Source of the DNA: Streptomyces albiflavescens
GTDB taxonomy: Bacteria > Actinomycetota > Actinomycetes > Streptomycetales > Streptomycetaceae
Assembly: GCF_014645835.1 (NCBI RefSeq)
Contig: NZ_BMMM01000012.1
Coordinates: forward strand, 316,349-380,348
Length of the DNA stretch: 64,000 nt
Direction of reading: 5' to 3'
Of this stretch, positions 30,884-39,910 are shown piece by piece. Every line of letters starts with the position of its first letter. The first letter of the stretch is position 1. Both the position numbers and the translations under genes were made by a program. The notes below the pieces were generated by a model. The model made no database searches and had not been told where the DNA came from. It saw only the letters and a list, made by a program, of their open reading frames with translations.

Positions 30884-33800
30884 TCAGTCGACCACGTGCC
30901 GCCCCTCCGGTCGAGCGCTGCACGACGCCCGGAACGCGCAGTGTGTGCAGTGTTGTCCCGCAGTGGGCGAGAACCGTTCGTCGAGGACCTTGCCGGCGGC
31001 GGTGGCCAGGAGATCGCCGACCCACTCGCCCTCCAGGGGCTCCTGGGCCTGCACTTTGGGGAGGGTCTCGCCGCCGCTCTTCTTGGCGGCACCCTGGCGC
31101 AGCTGGACGAGTTCGGCGCCGCCCGGTTCAGGGCGTACGCCGTCGAAGGCGTCGTCGACGGCGCCCTCGTGGACGGCGAGCTGGTAGACGGCGAGCTGCG
31201 GGTGGTGCGCCACCTCGGCGGCGCTCGGCGCCTGCTTGCCGGTCTTGAAGTCGACCACGTAGGCGCGGCCTTCGGTGTCCGCCTCGACACGGTCCATGGA
31301 GCCGCGGATACGTACTTCGTAGGAACCCGCTTCGAGGGTCACGTCGAAGTCGTGCTCGCTGGCGACCGGCGTACGACCCGTGCGATCCATGACGTGCCAC
31401 TTCAGGAAGCGTTCGAGGGCCACGCGCGCGTGCTCCTTCTCCTGCGCCGACTTCCAGGGGGCGTCGAAGGCGAGGGCGTTCCACACGGAGTCGAGGCGCT
31501 CCATGAGGACGGCGAGGTCGGCAGGGGTGCGTCCGGACGCGACCTCGTCGGCCAGGACGTGCACCACGTTCCCGAAGCCCTGGGCTGCCGTGGCCGGCGC
31601 GTCTGCCTTCACCTCGCGGCCCAGGAACCACTGCAGGGCACAGGTGTTGGCGAGCTGGTCGAGGGCGCTTCCCGAGAGCACGACCGGCTGGTCGCGATTG
31701 CGCAGCGGGACCTTGCTCTCGGTCGGCTCGTACATGCCCCACCAGCGGTAGGGGTGCGCGGACGGGACCAGGGGCCGGCCGTCCTCGTCGGCGAGCGCGG
31801 CGAGTCGGGCGAGGCGCTGTGCCGCGGCCTGCCTGAGGGTGTCCGAGACGCGCGGGTCGACGGTCGTGGCGCGCAGCTCGGCGACCAGTGCGGCGACAGA
31901 CAGCGGGCGGCGCGGACGGCCCGTCACGTCCTTGGGTTCGACGCCGAGCTCGGTGAGAAAGCGGGAAGGCTGGTCGCCGTCGTCGGCAGGGGCCTTCACA
32001 GCGGTCACGACAAGGCGTTCGCGCGCACGCGTGGCGGCCACGTAGAACAAACGGCGCTCTTCGGAGAGGAGTGCTCCGGGTGTGAGGGGTTCGGCGAGCC
32101 CGTCACGTCCGATGCGGTCCGCCTCCAGCAGGGAGCCGCGGCGACGGAGATCCGGCCACAGGCCCTCCTGGACGCCCGCGACGACGACGAGGCGCCATTC
32201 CAGGCCCTTGGAGCGGTGCGCGGTCATCAGACGTACCGCGTCGGGGCGCACGGCCCTGCGGGTGAGCGTGTCGGCGGCGATGTCCTCGGCCTCGATCTCC
32301 TCCAGGAAGTTGAGGGCGCCACGGCCCCCGGTGCGCTCCTCGGCGCGCGCCGCGGTCGCGAACAGCGCGCACACGGCGTCGAGATCCCGGTCGGCGTTGC
32401 GCCCGGCCGCGCCGCCACGGCGGGCGGCCCGCTCCAGGCGCTGCGGCCATGGTGTGCCCTCCCACAGGTCCCAGAGCGCCTCCTCGGCCGTGCCGCCGCC
32501 CGCGAGGCGCTCCCGTGCCTTGCGCAGCAGCGCGCCGAGGCGCTGGGCTCCTCGGGCGTACGCCGGGTCGTGCGCGACGAGCCGCTCCGGCTCGGCCAGC
32601 GCACGGGCGAGCAGATCGTCGGACGGCGGCGGTACGAGGTTGCCGGCGGCGCGCTCCTCCTCGCGCAGTGCGCGGCCCAGGCGCCGCAGATCGGCGGCGT
32701 CCATGCTCGCGAGGGGCGAGGCGAGCAGGGTGAGCGCGGTTTCGGTGTCGAGCCAGGGCGGTGCTACGGACGCTTCGGAGGTGGCGCTCTCTTCGGGCTC
32801 GGCGGACTCGTCGACGGCATCGGCACCGCGGCCTTCCGGCGGTACCGCCGACTCGCCTTCTGCCGGTACGGCGGGCTCGCCTTCCGCCGATACGGCGGGC
32901 TCGGTGCCGGAGCCCTCCCCCAGCTCTGCTTCCTCCGCGTGCTCCGCTTCCTCCGCTCTCTCCCCCAGTTCTGCTTGTGCCACCGCCCGCAACGCCGTCA
33001 GCAGCGGCGCGACCGCCGGCTCGTGTCGCAGCGGCAGATCGTCGCCGTCGATGTCGAGTGGCACCCCGGCCGCGGTGAGCGCCCGTCGGACCGTCGGAAT
33101 GGTGCGGGAGCCCGCGCGCACCAGGACGGCCATGTCACACCAGGGGACGCCGTCCTCCAGGTGGGCGCGGCGCAGGATGTCCGCGATGTTGTCGAGCTCC
33201 GTGCCGGGCGTCGGGTACGTGTAGACCTCGACGCTGCCCCCGCCCCGTACCGGGGACAGCTCGCGGTGGGCGCGTACCTTCTCCGCCGGGAGGCGGGTCA
33301 GCGGCATGCGCTGGGTCAGCAGGCGGGTGGCGGCCAGCAGGGCGGCTCCCGAGCGGCGGGACGTCCGGAGGACCTCGACCGGCGCCAGGCGGCCGTCCGC
33401 GCGCGGGAAGGCGTCGGGGAAGTCCAGGATGCCGTTCACATCGGCGCCCCGGAAGGCGTAGATCGACTGGTCGGGGTCACCGAAGGCGACGAGGGTGCGC
33501 CCGCCGCCCGCGAGGGCTCGCAGCAGCCGCACCTGCGCGGGATCGGTGTCCTGGTACTCATCCACGTAGACCGCGTCGTACTGGGCGGCAAGGCGCTGGG
33601 CGACCTCGGGACGCCGGGCGAGGAGCACCGCGCGGTGGACCAGTTCCGCGTAGTCGAGCACTCCTTGCATGTCGAGGACGTCGAGGTACTCGGCGAGGAA
33701 GGCGGCCGCCGCACCCCAGTCGGGGCGGCCGATGCGCCTGGCGAAGGCGTCCAGGGCGTCGGGGCTCAGGCCCAGCTCGCGGCTGCGGGCGAGCACCGCG

Positions 33801-34360
33801 CGGACCTCGTCGGCGAAGCCGCGGGTGGTCAGGCAGGCGCGCAGCTCGTCCGGCCAGCGCACATGGGCGAGGCCGAGCCGCTCCAAGCCGGGCTGGCCCG
33901 CGAGCAGCTCGCGCACCGCCACGTCCTGCTCGGGACCGGACAGCAGTCTCAGCGGCTCGACGAACAGGTCGCTGTCCTGGTGGGCGCGGACCAGGGCGTA
34001 GCAGAAGGAGTGGAAGGTGGTGGCCTGGGGCGCGCGGGCGGCCCCTATGCGCAGCGCCATGCGGTCGCGCAGCTCGACGGCTGCCTTCCTGCTGAACGTG
34101 AGCACCAGGACCCGCTCCGGGTCGCCGTCCCGTGCGATTCGGGCGGCCACGGACTCGACGAGCGTGGTCGTCTTGCCGGTGCCCGGACCTGCGAGAACGA
34201 GGAGCGGACCGCTCCTGTGGTCAACCACCGCGCGCTGCCCTGCGTCAAGACGAGGGGGATCCACCCGGGCCGGCGGGGTACGCACCAGTCGGTACGCGCC
34301 ACGGGTCCCCTGGCGCACCTGGAGGTGCGTCAGGCGCCTGGTGGAAGAAGAGGAGCTCAC
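30884..34360 (-). CDS. adnA: AdnA helicase-nuclease subunit
   Basis: An 1158-residue partner of AdnB. A UvrD-like motor (VLAGPGTGKTTTLVESVAAR near 55, LTFSRKAAVELRDRM, AVYVDEYQDTDPAQ, FGDPDQSIYAFRGADVNG, LMTAHRSKGLEWRLVVVAG) is followed by a RecB-family nuclease. The nuclease has GSMDRVEADTEGRAYVVDFK plus a Cys in LANTCALQWFLGRE and a C-terminal HCTHCAFRASC. Those four Cys fit an AddB-like iron-sulfur clasp. The motor motifs look intact here, whereas the mycobacterial AdnA motor is described as vestigial. An acidic Glu/Ala/Pro-rich insertion lies near residue 500. GTG 34360 starts VSSSSSTRRLTHL. adnB follows after 122 nt. Confidence 0.93.
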   Translation of the reverse strand: MSSSSSTRRLTHLQVRQGTRGAYRLVRTPPARVDPPRLDAGQRAVVDHRSGPLLVLAGPGTGKTTTLVESVAARIARDGDPERVLVLTFSRKAAVELRDRMALRIGAARAPQATTFHSFCYALVRAHQDSDLFVEPLRLLSGPEQDVAVRELLAGQPGLERLGLAHVRWPDELRACLTTRGFADEVRAVLARSRELGLSPDALDAFARRIGRPDWGAAAAFLAEYLDVLDMQGVLDYAELVHRAVLLARRPEVAQRLAAQYDAVYVDEYQDTDPAQVRLLRALAGGGRTLVAFGDPDQSIYAFRGADVNGILDFPDAFPRADGRLAPVEVLRTSRRSGAALLAATRLLTQRMPLTRLPAEKVRAHRELSPVRGGGSVEVYTYPTPGTELDNIADILRRAHLEDGVPWCDMAVLVRAGSRTIPTVRRALTAAGVPLDIDGDDLPLRHEPAVAPLLTALRAVAQAELGERAEEAEHAEEAELGEGSGTEPAVSAEGEPAVPAEGESAVPPEGRGADAVDESAEPEESATSEASVAPPWLDTETALTLLASPLASMDAADLRRLGRALREEERAAGNLVPPPSDDLLARALAEPERLVAHDPAYARGAQRLGALLRKARERLAGGGTAEEALWDLWEGTPWPQRLERAARRGGAAGRNADRDLDAVCALFATAARAEERTGGRGALNFLEEIEAEDIAADTLTRRAVRPDAVRLMTAHRSKGLEWRLVVVAGVQEGLWPDLRRRGSLLEADRIGRDGLAEPLTPGALLSEERRLFYVAATRARERLVVTAVKAPADDGDQPSRFLTELGVEPKDVTGRPRRPLSVAALVAELRATTVDPRVSDTLRQAAAQRLARLAALADEDGRPLVPSAHPYRWWGMYEPTESKVPLRNRDQPVVLSGSALDQLANTCALQWFLGREVKADAPATAAQGFGNVVHVLADEVASGRTPADLAVLMERLDSVWNALAFDAPWKSAQEKEHARVALERFLKWHVMDRTGRTPVASEHDFDVTLEAGSYEVRIRGSMDRVEADTEGRAYVVDFKTGKQAPSAAEVAHHPQLAVYQLAVHEGAVDDAFDGVRPEPGGAELVQLRQGAAKKSGGETLPKVQAQEPLEGEWVGDLLATAAGKVLDERFSPTAGQHCTHCAFRASCSARPEGRHVVD

Positions 34361-34662
34361 GTGGTTCGCCGGTCCTGGTGGTTGTGCGGTTTGTCACTGC
34401 CGGCGCGGAGCGCCGTCGTTGAGGGGTGGTGGTCGGGTGACGGGTGGGAGGACTACCGCCTGTGGAGGGCGGTGACCGCGGGGTGAGGGGGATACGCGTC
34501 GACGACGCTACGCCGGTGGGCTTCCTGGAAGGAGGGCTTCCCCTTCTTCCCTCAAGCCACGTGCGTCCCTCGCTCCACGAACGTACGGCACGTCACGGAT
34601 GTGCCTCATTTCCCCCGTACGGGCCACAGGTTCCCCTTCCGCACGTCCGATGCCGGAAGCTG
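34361..34662. other. Intergenic region upstream of adnA and downstream of the alkyltransferase-like gene
   Basis: About 300 nt without a supported gene. It must hold the adnA promoter, but I see no consensus -10/-35 pair. It is moderately C/T-rich, with a short GGAAG/CTTCC imperfect inverted repeat near 34525-34550 that could serve as a weak terminator for the gene at 34663. Open frames here continue antisense ORFs and lack start signals. Confidence 0.5.
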
Positions 34663-35028
34663 TCAGGTGTGACCTTCCGCGCGCCCGCCGCCGTCCCATC
34701 GAGCCCGTCTCATGTCGACGCGCGGCAGATGCCCCTCGGAGGCTCGGCTTGCCTCCTTCAGGGGCGTGCCCTCGTCCCGGTAATGGGCCAGCGCCGCCAG
34801 TTCGTGGCCCGGGAGCAGCACGCCGTCCGCGCGTATGACACGCCACCAGGGCACCGCTCCTCCGTAGAGGGCCATCACGCGGCCCACCTGGCGCGGCCCG
34901 CCCTCCTCCAGCCATTCGGCGACGTCGCCGTACGTCATGACGCGTCCGGGCGGGATCAGCTCGGCGACCTCAAGCACACGCTCCGCGTACTCCGGCAGGG
35001 CATCCCCCGGAAGGCTCTCCTCGCTCAT
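34663..35028 (-). CDS. Alkyltransferase-like protein (ATL), MGMT-fold
   Basis: A 121-residue protein with the DNA-binding domain of O6-alkylguanine-DNA alkyltransferases: LIPPGRVMTYGDVAEWLEEG (helix-turn-helix approach), RQVGRVMALYGGAVPWWRVI and GTPLKEASRASEGH. The active-site PCHR of true repair enzymes is replaced by PWWR. It therefore cannot accept an alkyl group and should act as an ATL that flags O6-alkylguanine for nucleotide excision repair. Trp in place of His, as well as of Cys, is a further change. ATG 35028 (MSEESLPGDAL) has GGGGCGG upstream. It precedes adnAB on the same strand. Confidence 0.9.
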   Translation of the reverse strand: MSEESLPGDALPEYAERVLEVAELIPPGRVMTYGDVAEWLEEGGPRQVGRVMALYGGAVPWWRVIRADGVLLPGHELAALAHYRDEGTPLKEASRASEGHLPRVDMRRARWDGGGRAEGHT

Positions 35029-35059
35029 CCGCCCCATCCTGCCCCACCTCACCGACAAT

Positions 35060-35072
35060 GTGACGCGGTCAC
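35060..35072. promoter_or_regulatory. Small palindrome between divergent genes
   Basis: GTGAC-GCG-GTCAC, a perfect 5-3-5 inverted repeat in the spacer between the ATL gene (minus) and the large membrane protein gene (plus). It could be an operator for either; no regulator is identified. Confidence 0.35.
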
Positions 35073-35214
35073 GACTGTGCGTATCCCTCGCCCCGCGGCG
35101 ACGCTTGGGGCAGACTGTGCGCCCCCGCATTTGCACCCTGATGCCCCCGTGTGTCGGTCGGGCATGCCACCATCGTGCGGGCGGTGACTGGTGATACGAG
35201 ATCAAGAAGAGTCA

Positions 35215-38040
35215 ATGAGGCAGCAGGGCGTGCACCCCGAAGACGCGGAGGGCACCTCCGAGGCCTTGTCACGCCCGGACACCGACGGCGTCGGCGAGAG
35301 GGACGCGGGCGGGGCGAAGAGCGAGCCCACGACCGCCAAGGCGAGCGAGGCCGCATCCACGGCGTCCACAAAGCCCGCCCCTAAGACGTACGAAAACGAG
35401 AAGCAGCAGGTCAAGCAGGACGCCGACTGCGCCGACGAGGCCCATGCCGACGAGGTCGAGGGCGACGAACCGCTACTCCCCGCGCGCGTGCACCGTCCGT
35501 CCGACCTGATGCGGCTCCTGGTCGGCTTCCTCGCGATCGTCGTGCTGCTCGCGATCGCCGCGTTCGCGCACGGCACCACCTCGGGGCTCGAACAGGACAT
35601 CAACAAGGGCACGGGCCAGGCACCCGATCTGCTGATCAAGATCGCGGGTCTGGCGTCCAGTATCGCGATCCTCCTGGTGCCCGTCGCCTTCGCCATCGAG
35701 CGGCTGATCAAACGGGACGGGCTGCGCATCGCCGACGGCGTCCTCGCCGCCGTGCTGGCGCACGGAGTGACGCTCGCCACGGACCTGTGGGTCGCGAAGG
35801 CCGCCCCCGAGTCCATCCAGGAGGCGCTCACCCAGCCCTCGCCGGGGGACATCCACGCCCTCACCGACCCCGTGCACGGTTATCTCGCACCGGTCATCGC
35901 GTACATGACGGCCGTCGGCATGTCCCGCAGACCGCGCTGGCGCGCGGTGCTGTGGGTGGTGCTGCTCCTGGACGCCTTCTCCATGCTGGTCACCGGCTAC
36001 ACGACGCCGTTCTCGATCATTCTGACGGTGCTGATCGGCTGGACCGTCGCATACGGGACCCTGTACGCGGTCGGCTCGCCGAACGTGCGGCCCACCGGAC
36101 GGACGTTGATGGCGGGCCTGCGGCACGTGGGCTTCCACCCGGTGAGTGCGGCCCGCGAGGAAGCGCCGGAGGCCACGGAGAATGGCGACCGCGGCCGACG
36201 CTACTTCGTCACCCTGGAGGACGGCCCACCGCTGGACGTCACGGTGGTCGACCGCGAGCAGCAGGCGCAGGGCTTCTTCTACCGGGTGTGGCGCAGGCTG
36301 ACGCTGCGCGGCATCACCACGCGCCGCAGCCTCCAGTCGCTGCGCCAGGCCCTGGAGCAGGAGGCCCTCCTCGCGTATGCGGCCATCGCGGCCGGGGCGA
36401 ACGCGCCCAAGCTGATCGCGACCTCCGAACTCGGTCCGGACGCCGTGATGCTCGTCTACGAGCACACCGGTGGCCGCACGCTCGACTCGCTGCCCGACGA
36501 GTTCATCACCGACGATCTGCTGCGCGACACCTGGCATCAGGTGCAGGCACTGCAGTCCCGGCGCATCGCGCACCGCAGGCTCGCGGGTGACGCGATCTTG
36601 GTGGATCGTTCCGGCACGGTGGTCCTCACCGATCTGCGCGGCGGCGAGATCGCGGCCGGGGACCTGCTGCTGCGCATGGACATCGCCCAGCTGGTCACCA
36701 CGATCGGTCTGCGCGTGGGCGCGGAGCGCGCGGTGGCGTCGGCGGTGGGCGTACTCGGCCCGGACGCGGTCGCCGACTGCCTGCCGATGCTGCAGCCGAT
36801 CGCGTTGTCACGCTCCACGCGCGCGACGCTGCGGAAGCTGGCCCGCGAGCGCGCACAGCGCGAGCGTGACGCCGTGCTGGAGGCTTCCCGGCAGGACAAG
36901 CTCGCTCGCGCCGAGGAGGCCAAGGAAGACACCGGGGTCGTACTGGAAAAGCCCGGCAAGAAGGCCGTACGCGCCGAGCAGCGGGCCGAGAAGCGGGCGA
37001 TGGACGAGGCTCTGGACGAGGCACGCGAGGAGGATCTGCTCACCCAGATCCGCCACCAGGTGCTACGGATCAGGCCGCAGGCACCGGTCGAGCCGGCCCG
37101 CCTGGAGCGCGTCCGGCCCCGCACCCTGATCAGTTTCATCGCCGGCGCCATCGGCGCGTACTTCCTGCTGACACAGCTCACCCATATCGAGTTCGGGACC
37201 CTGTTCGACAGCGCCGAGTGGGGCTGGGTCGCCGCGGCGGTGCTGTTCTCGGCGTTGAGCTACTTCGCGGCGGCGATGAGTCTGCTCGGCTTCGTGCCCG
37301 AGCGGGTCCCGTTCCTGCGGACCGTGGCGGCACAGGTCGCCGGCTCGTTCGTGAAGATCGTGGCCCCCGCGGCGGTCGGCGGTGTCGCCCTGAACACGCG
37401 CTTCCTGCAGCGCGCCGGGGTGCGGCCGGGGCTCGCGGTGGCGAGCGTCGGCGCGTCGCAGTTGTTCGGGCTCGGCTGCCACGTCCTGATGCTGCTGTCC
37501 TTCGGCTATCTGACCGGCACCGAGAAGACGCCGTCCCTGTCTCCGTCCCGCACGGTCATCGCGGGTCTGCTGACCGTCGCGGTGCTGGTTCTCGTGGTGA
37601 CGTCGGTGCCCTTCCTGCGCAAATTCATCGTCACGCGCGTGAGGTCGCTGTTCGCGGGCGTCGTACCGCGCATGCTCGATGTGCTGCAGCGGCCGCAGAA
37701 GCTGGTCACCGGCATCGGCGGCATGCTGCTGCTCACCGCCTGCTTCGTGATGTGCCTGGACGCATCGATCCGAGCGTTCGGCCACGAGGAGACCACCACA
37801 CTCAGCCTCGCCAGCGTCGCCGTCGTCTTCCTCGCCGGCAACGCGCTGGGCTCGGCGGCGCCGACCCCCGGCGGTGTGGGTGCGGTCGAGGCCAGCCTCA
37901 CGCTCGGTCTCATCGCCGTCGGTCTGCCCAAGGAGGTCGCGGCGCCCGCGGTGCTGCTGTACCGACTGCTGACGCTGTGGCTTCCGGTGCTGCCGGGATG
38001 GCTGTTCTTCAACCACCTGACTCGCAAGGGCGCGCTGTAG
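35215..38040 (+). CDS. Kinase-like domain fused to LPG-synthase-type (UPF0104) membrane domain
   Basis: A 941-residue membrane protein. Order: acidic, Ala/Glu-rich N-terminus (about 1-95); five hydrophobic helices (about 98-300, including LLVGFLAIVVLLAIAAFAHG and SIILTVLIGWTVAYGTLYAV); a kinase-like domain (about 315-560) with HRRLAGDAILVDRSGTVVLT where kinases have HRD...N and TDLRGGE in place of DFG; a charged helical linker (about 560-635); and an eight-helix flippase-like domain (about 640-940; APAAVGGVALNTRFLQRAGV, GSAAPTPGGVGAVEASLTLG). The last is the family shared with MprF transmembrane regions. ATG 35215 is used; GTG 35191 would add eight residues. Lipid transport under control of the kinase-like domain is an inference. 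Confidence 0.85.
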   Translation: MRQQGVHPEDAEGTSEALSRPDTDGVGERDAGGAKSEPTTAKASEAASTASTKPAPKTYENEKQQVKQDADCADEAHADEVEGDEPLLPARVHRPSDLMRLLVGFLAIVVLLAIAAFAHGTTSGLEQDINKGTGQAPDLLIKIAGLASSIAILLVPVAFAIERLIKRDGLRIADGVLAAVLAHGVTLATDLWVAKAAPESIQEALTQPSPGDIHALTDPVHGYLAPVIAYMTAVGMSRRPRWRAVLWVVLLLDAFSMLVTGYTTPFSIILTVLIGWTVAYGTLYAVGSPNVRPTGRTLMAGLRHVGFHPVSAAREEAPEATENGDRGRRYFVTLEDGPPLDVTVVDREQQAQGFFYRVWRRLTLRGITTRRSLQSLRQALEQEALLAYAAIAAGANAPKLIATSELGPDAVMLVYEHTGGRTLDSLPDEFITDDLLRDTWHQVQALQSRRIAHRRLAGDAILVDRSGTVVLTDLRGGEIAAGDLLLRMDIAQLVTTIGLRVGAERAVASAVGVLGPDAVADCLPMLQPIALSRSTRATLRKLARERAQRERDAVLEASRQDKLARAEEAKEDTGVVLEKPGKKAVRAEQRAEKRAMDEALDEAREEDLLTQIRHQVLRIRPQAPVEPARLERVRPRTLISFIAGAIGAYFLLTQLTHIEFGTLFDSAEWGWVAAAVLFSALSYFAAAMSLLGFVPERVPFLRTVAAQVAGSFVKIVAPAAVGGVALNTRFLQRAGVRPGLAVASVGASQLFGLGCHVLMLLSFGYLTGTEKTPSLSPSRTVIAGLLTVAVLVLVVTSVPFLRKFIVTRVRSLFAGVVPRMLDVLQRPQKLVTGIGGMLLLTACFVMCLDASIRAFGHEETTTLSLASVAVVFLAGNALGSAAPTPGGVGAVEASLTLGLIAVGLPKEVAAPAVLLYRLLTLWLPVLPGWLFFNHLTRKGAL

Positions 38041-38089
38041 GTCGCGTACGGGGCCATCGGTGCGAGTCCAAGAGCCGTCGTCCCGTGCG

Positions 38090-38185
38090 CGCCCCCTGGC
38101 CATCCCGTACGAGTCCAGGGCCGTCCCATCGCGTCCACTGGCCGTCCCGTACGCATCCCCTGGCTGTCCCGTACGGTGCACGGCG
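38090..38185. repeat. TCCCGTACG-type imperfect repeats upstream of slpD
   Basis: Four spaced copies of CTGGCCRTCCCGTACG or close variants (near 38095, 38122, 38142 and 38162) separated by CATCCCC, GAGTCCAGG and similar. The 207-nt gap between the membrane protein and slpD holds these repeats and no clear promoter boxes. Confidence 0.6.
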
Positions 38186-38247
38186 GGCCCTCACCCACAC
38201 GGCTCGCGCCCCGAGCATCCTGCCCCGCACGCCCGCAGGATGGGAGC

Positions 38248-39795
38248 ATGCCGAACCCTCCCCAGCCGCGCGCCGCTGCCCTGACCTTCACCGCCGTCCT
38301 GCTGTTCTCCTTGATGACGGGTTGCAGCGACGGTTCCAAGAAGGAGGAGGACCTGACGGCTCAGAAGCTGAACTGGAAGGAGTGCCCGGCACCGTCCGAG
38401 TCCGAGGGCGGAGGCAACGCTCCCTCACCCCTGCCGGGCGGTACGGAGTGGCAGTGCGCCACCCTGAAGGTGCCTCTCGACTGGGCCCACCCCAAGGGCG
38501 ACACGATCGGGCTCGCACTGATCCGGGCGAAGACGAGCGGCGACCCGAGCAAGCGCATCGGCTCGCTCATCTTCAACTTCGGCGGGCCGGGCGGCTCGGG
38601 CGTCACCACACTGCCCGCCTTCGGCGAGGACTACGCCAAGCTGCGCACCCGCTACGACCTGGTGAGCTTCGACCCGCGCGGGGTCGGCCGCAGCGCGGGC
38701 GTGAAGTGCGAGGACGACAGCCAGCTCGACGCGTTCTTCCAGCAGGACGCCACCCCGGACGACGCCGCCGAGCAGCAGAAGCTGCTGAAGAACACCAAGA
38801 CGTTCAACGCGGCCTGCGAGAAGAACTCCGGCAAGATCCTCCCCCACGTCCCCACGACCGACGCTGCCCGTGACATGGACCTGATGCGGCAGGTGCTCGG
38901 CGACGCCAAGCTGTACTACTTCGGCATCTCGTACGGCACCGAACTGGGCGGCGTCTACGCCCACCTGTTCCCCAAGAAGGTGGGACGCGCCGTCTTCGAC
39001 GCGGTCGTCGACCCGACGCAGAACTCCGAGCAGAGCTCGCTCGGGCAGGCCAGGGGCTTCCAGCTCGCCCTCGACAACTTCGCCGAGGACTGCACCTCGA
39101 AGACCGAGGACTGCCCGATCGGCGACACCGCGCAGGACGTCAAGGACCGCATCGCCAAACTGCTGAAGGACCTCGACAGCAAGCCGATCCCCGGCGTCTT
39201 CCCTCGCCAGCTCACCCAGACCGCCGCGACGAACGGCATCGCTCAGGCGCTGTACTCCAAAGACTTCTGGGAGTACCTGACGGAGGGCCTCGAGCAGGCG
39301 TACGACGGTGACGGCAAGGTGTTGATGCTGCTGTCGGACTCGATGAACGGACGCAGCGAGAACGGCCAGTACAGCAACCTCGTCCCGGCGAACATCTCCA
39401 TCAACTGCGCCGACGACAAGCCGCGTTACACCTCGAGCTTCGTGGAGTCGAGGCTTCCGGAGTTCCGGGCCGCCTCGCCGTTGTTCGGCGACTATCTGGC
39501 CTGGGGCCTGGTCAGCTGCACCGACTGGGCCGTGGCGGGCGCGGCCGACCATCCGGACGTCAGCGCCGCCGGTGCGGCGCCGATTCTCGTCGTCGGCAAC
39601 ACGGGCGACCCGGCCACACCGTACGAGGGTGCGAAGAAGATGGTGAACGCGCTGGGCAAGGGCGTCGGCGTCGAGCTGACGTACAAGGGCCAGGGGCACG
39701 GGGCGTACGACAGCAAGAACAAATGCGTGCAAGGCGCCGTGAACGGCTACCTGCTGGAGGGGACCGTACCGCCGGCCGGAACCGTCTGCTCATAG
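38248..39795 (+). CDS. slpD: Secreted lipoprotein tripeptidyl-aminopeptidase homologue (SlpD/SlpE type)
   Basis: A 515-residue alpha/beta hydrolase of peptidase family S33. The signal peptide ends in lipobox SLMTGC (Cys about 28), so it is anchored outside the membrane. The oxyanion region is FNFGGPGGSGVTTLP, the nucleophile is in YFGISYGTELGG (Ser about 235), the acid in VVGNTGDPATPYEG and the His in GQGHGAYDS, with a TAP-type C-terminal domain. Streptomyces SlpD and SlpE are mycelium-associated Tap homologues. The tandem arrangement with the next gene supports the name, but which copy is D or E is a guess. AGGA lies 7 nt before ATG 38248. Confidence 0.88.
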   Translation: MPNPPQPRAAALTFTAVLLFSLMTGCSDGSKKEEDLTAQKLNWKECPAPSESEGGGNAPSPLPGGTEWQCATLKVPLDWAHPKGDTIGLALIRAKTSGDPSKRIGSLIFNFGGPGGSGVTTLPAFGEDYAKLRTRYDLVSFDPRGVGRSAGVKCEDDSQLDAFFQQDATPDDAAEQQKLLKNTKTFNAACEKNSGKILPHVPTTDAARDMDLMRQVLGDAKLYYFGISYGTELGGVYAHLFPKKVGRAVFDAVVDPTQNSEQSSLGQARGFQLALDNFAEDCTSKTEDCPIGDTAQDVKDRIAKLLKDLDSKPIPGVFPRQLTQTAATNGIAQALYSKDFWEYLTEGLEQAYDGDGKVLMLLSDSMNGRSENGQYSNLVPANISINCADDKPRYTSSFVESRLPEFRAASPLFGDYLAWGLVSCTDWAVAGAADHPDVSAAGAAPILVVGNTGDPATPYEGAKKMVNALGKGVGVELTYKGQGHGAYDSKNKCVQGAVNGYLLEGTVPPAGTVCS

Positions 39796-39852
39796 AAAGT
39801 CACAGGTCACAGCGTTATCCACAGGGCTCGGCGGCAGCTGAGCGACGACGCC

Positions 39853-39893
39853 TAATATGGCTTGCATGTGATCCGCGACTTCGAGCGGATCAC
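39853..39893 (+). promoter_or_regulatory. slpE promoter -10 and leader palindrome
   Basis: TAATAT at 39853-39858 is a good -10 box, with a predicted start point near 39865; no clear -35 is seen. A perfect 9-bp inverted repeat, GTGATCCGC (39868-39876) with GCGGATCAC (39885-39893) and 8 nt between, lies just downstream. It could be an operator or an mRNA hairpin. It ends 17 nt before the slpE ATG and 8 nt before the ribosome site GAGGGGGAAG. Confidence 0.6.
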
Positions 39894-39910
39894 GGGCGAG
39901 GGGGAAGCTG

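Noticed and set aside
30896..34486. Plus-strand open frame of 1196 codons opposite adnA
   Set aside because: Antisense shadow of a GC-rich helicase gene; low-complexity Arg/Gly/Val composition and no motif.
34663..35028. Active O6-methylguanine methyltransferase
   Set aside because: The acceptor Cys is replaced by Trp (PWWR), so alkyl transfer is impossible; called as alkyltransferase-like.
39813..39821. TTATCCACA, a perfect DnaA-box sequence before slpE
   Set aside because: A single box without a cluster, AT-rich region or dnaA/dnaN context; chance occurrence. A lone TTGTCCACA near 24252 was rejected for the same reason.
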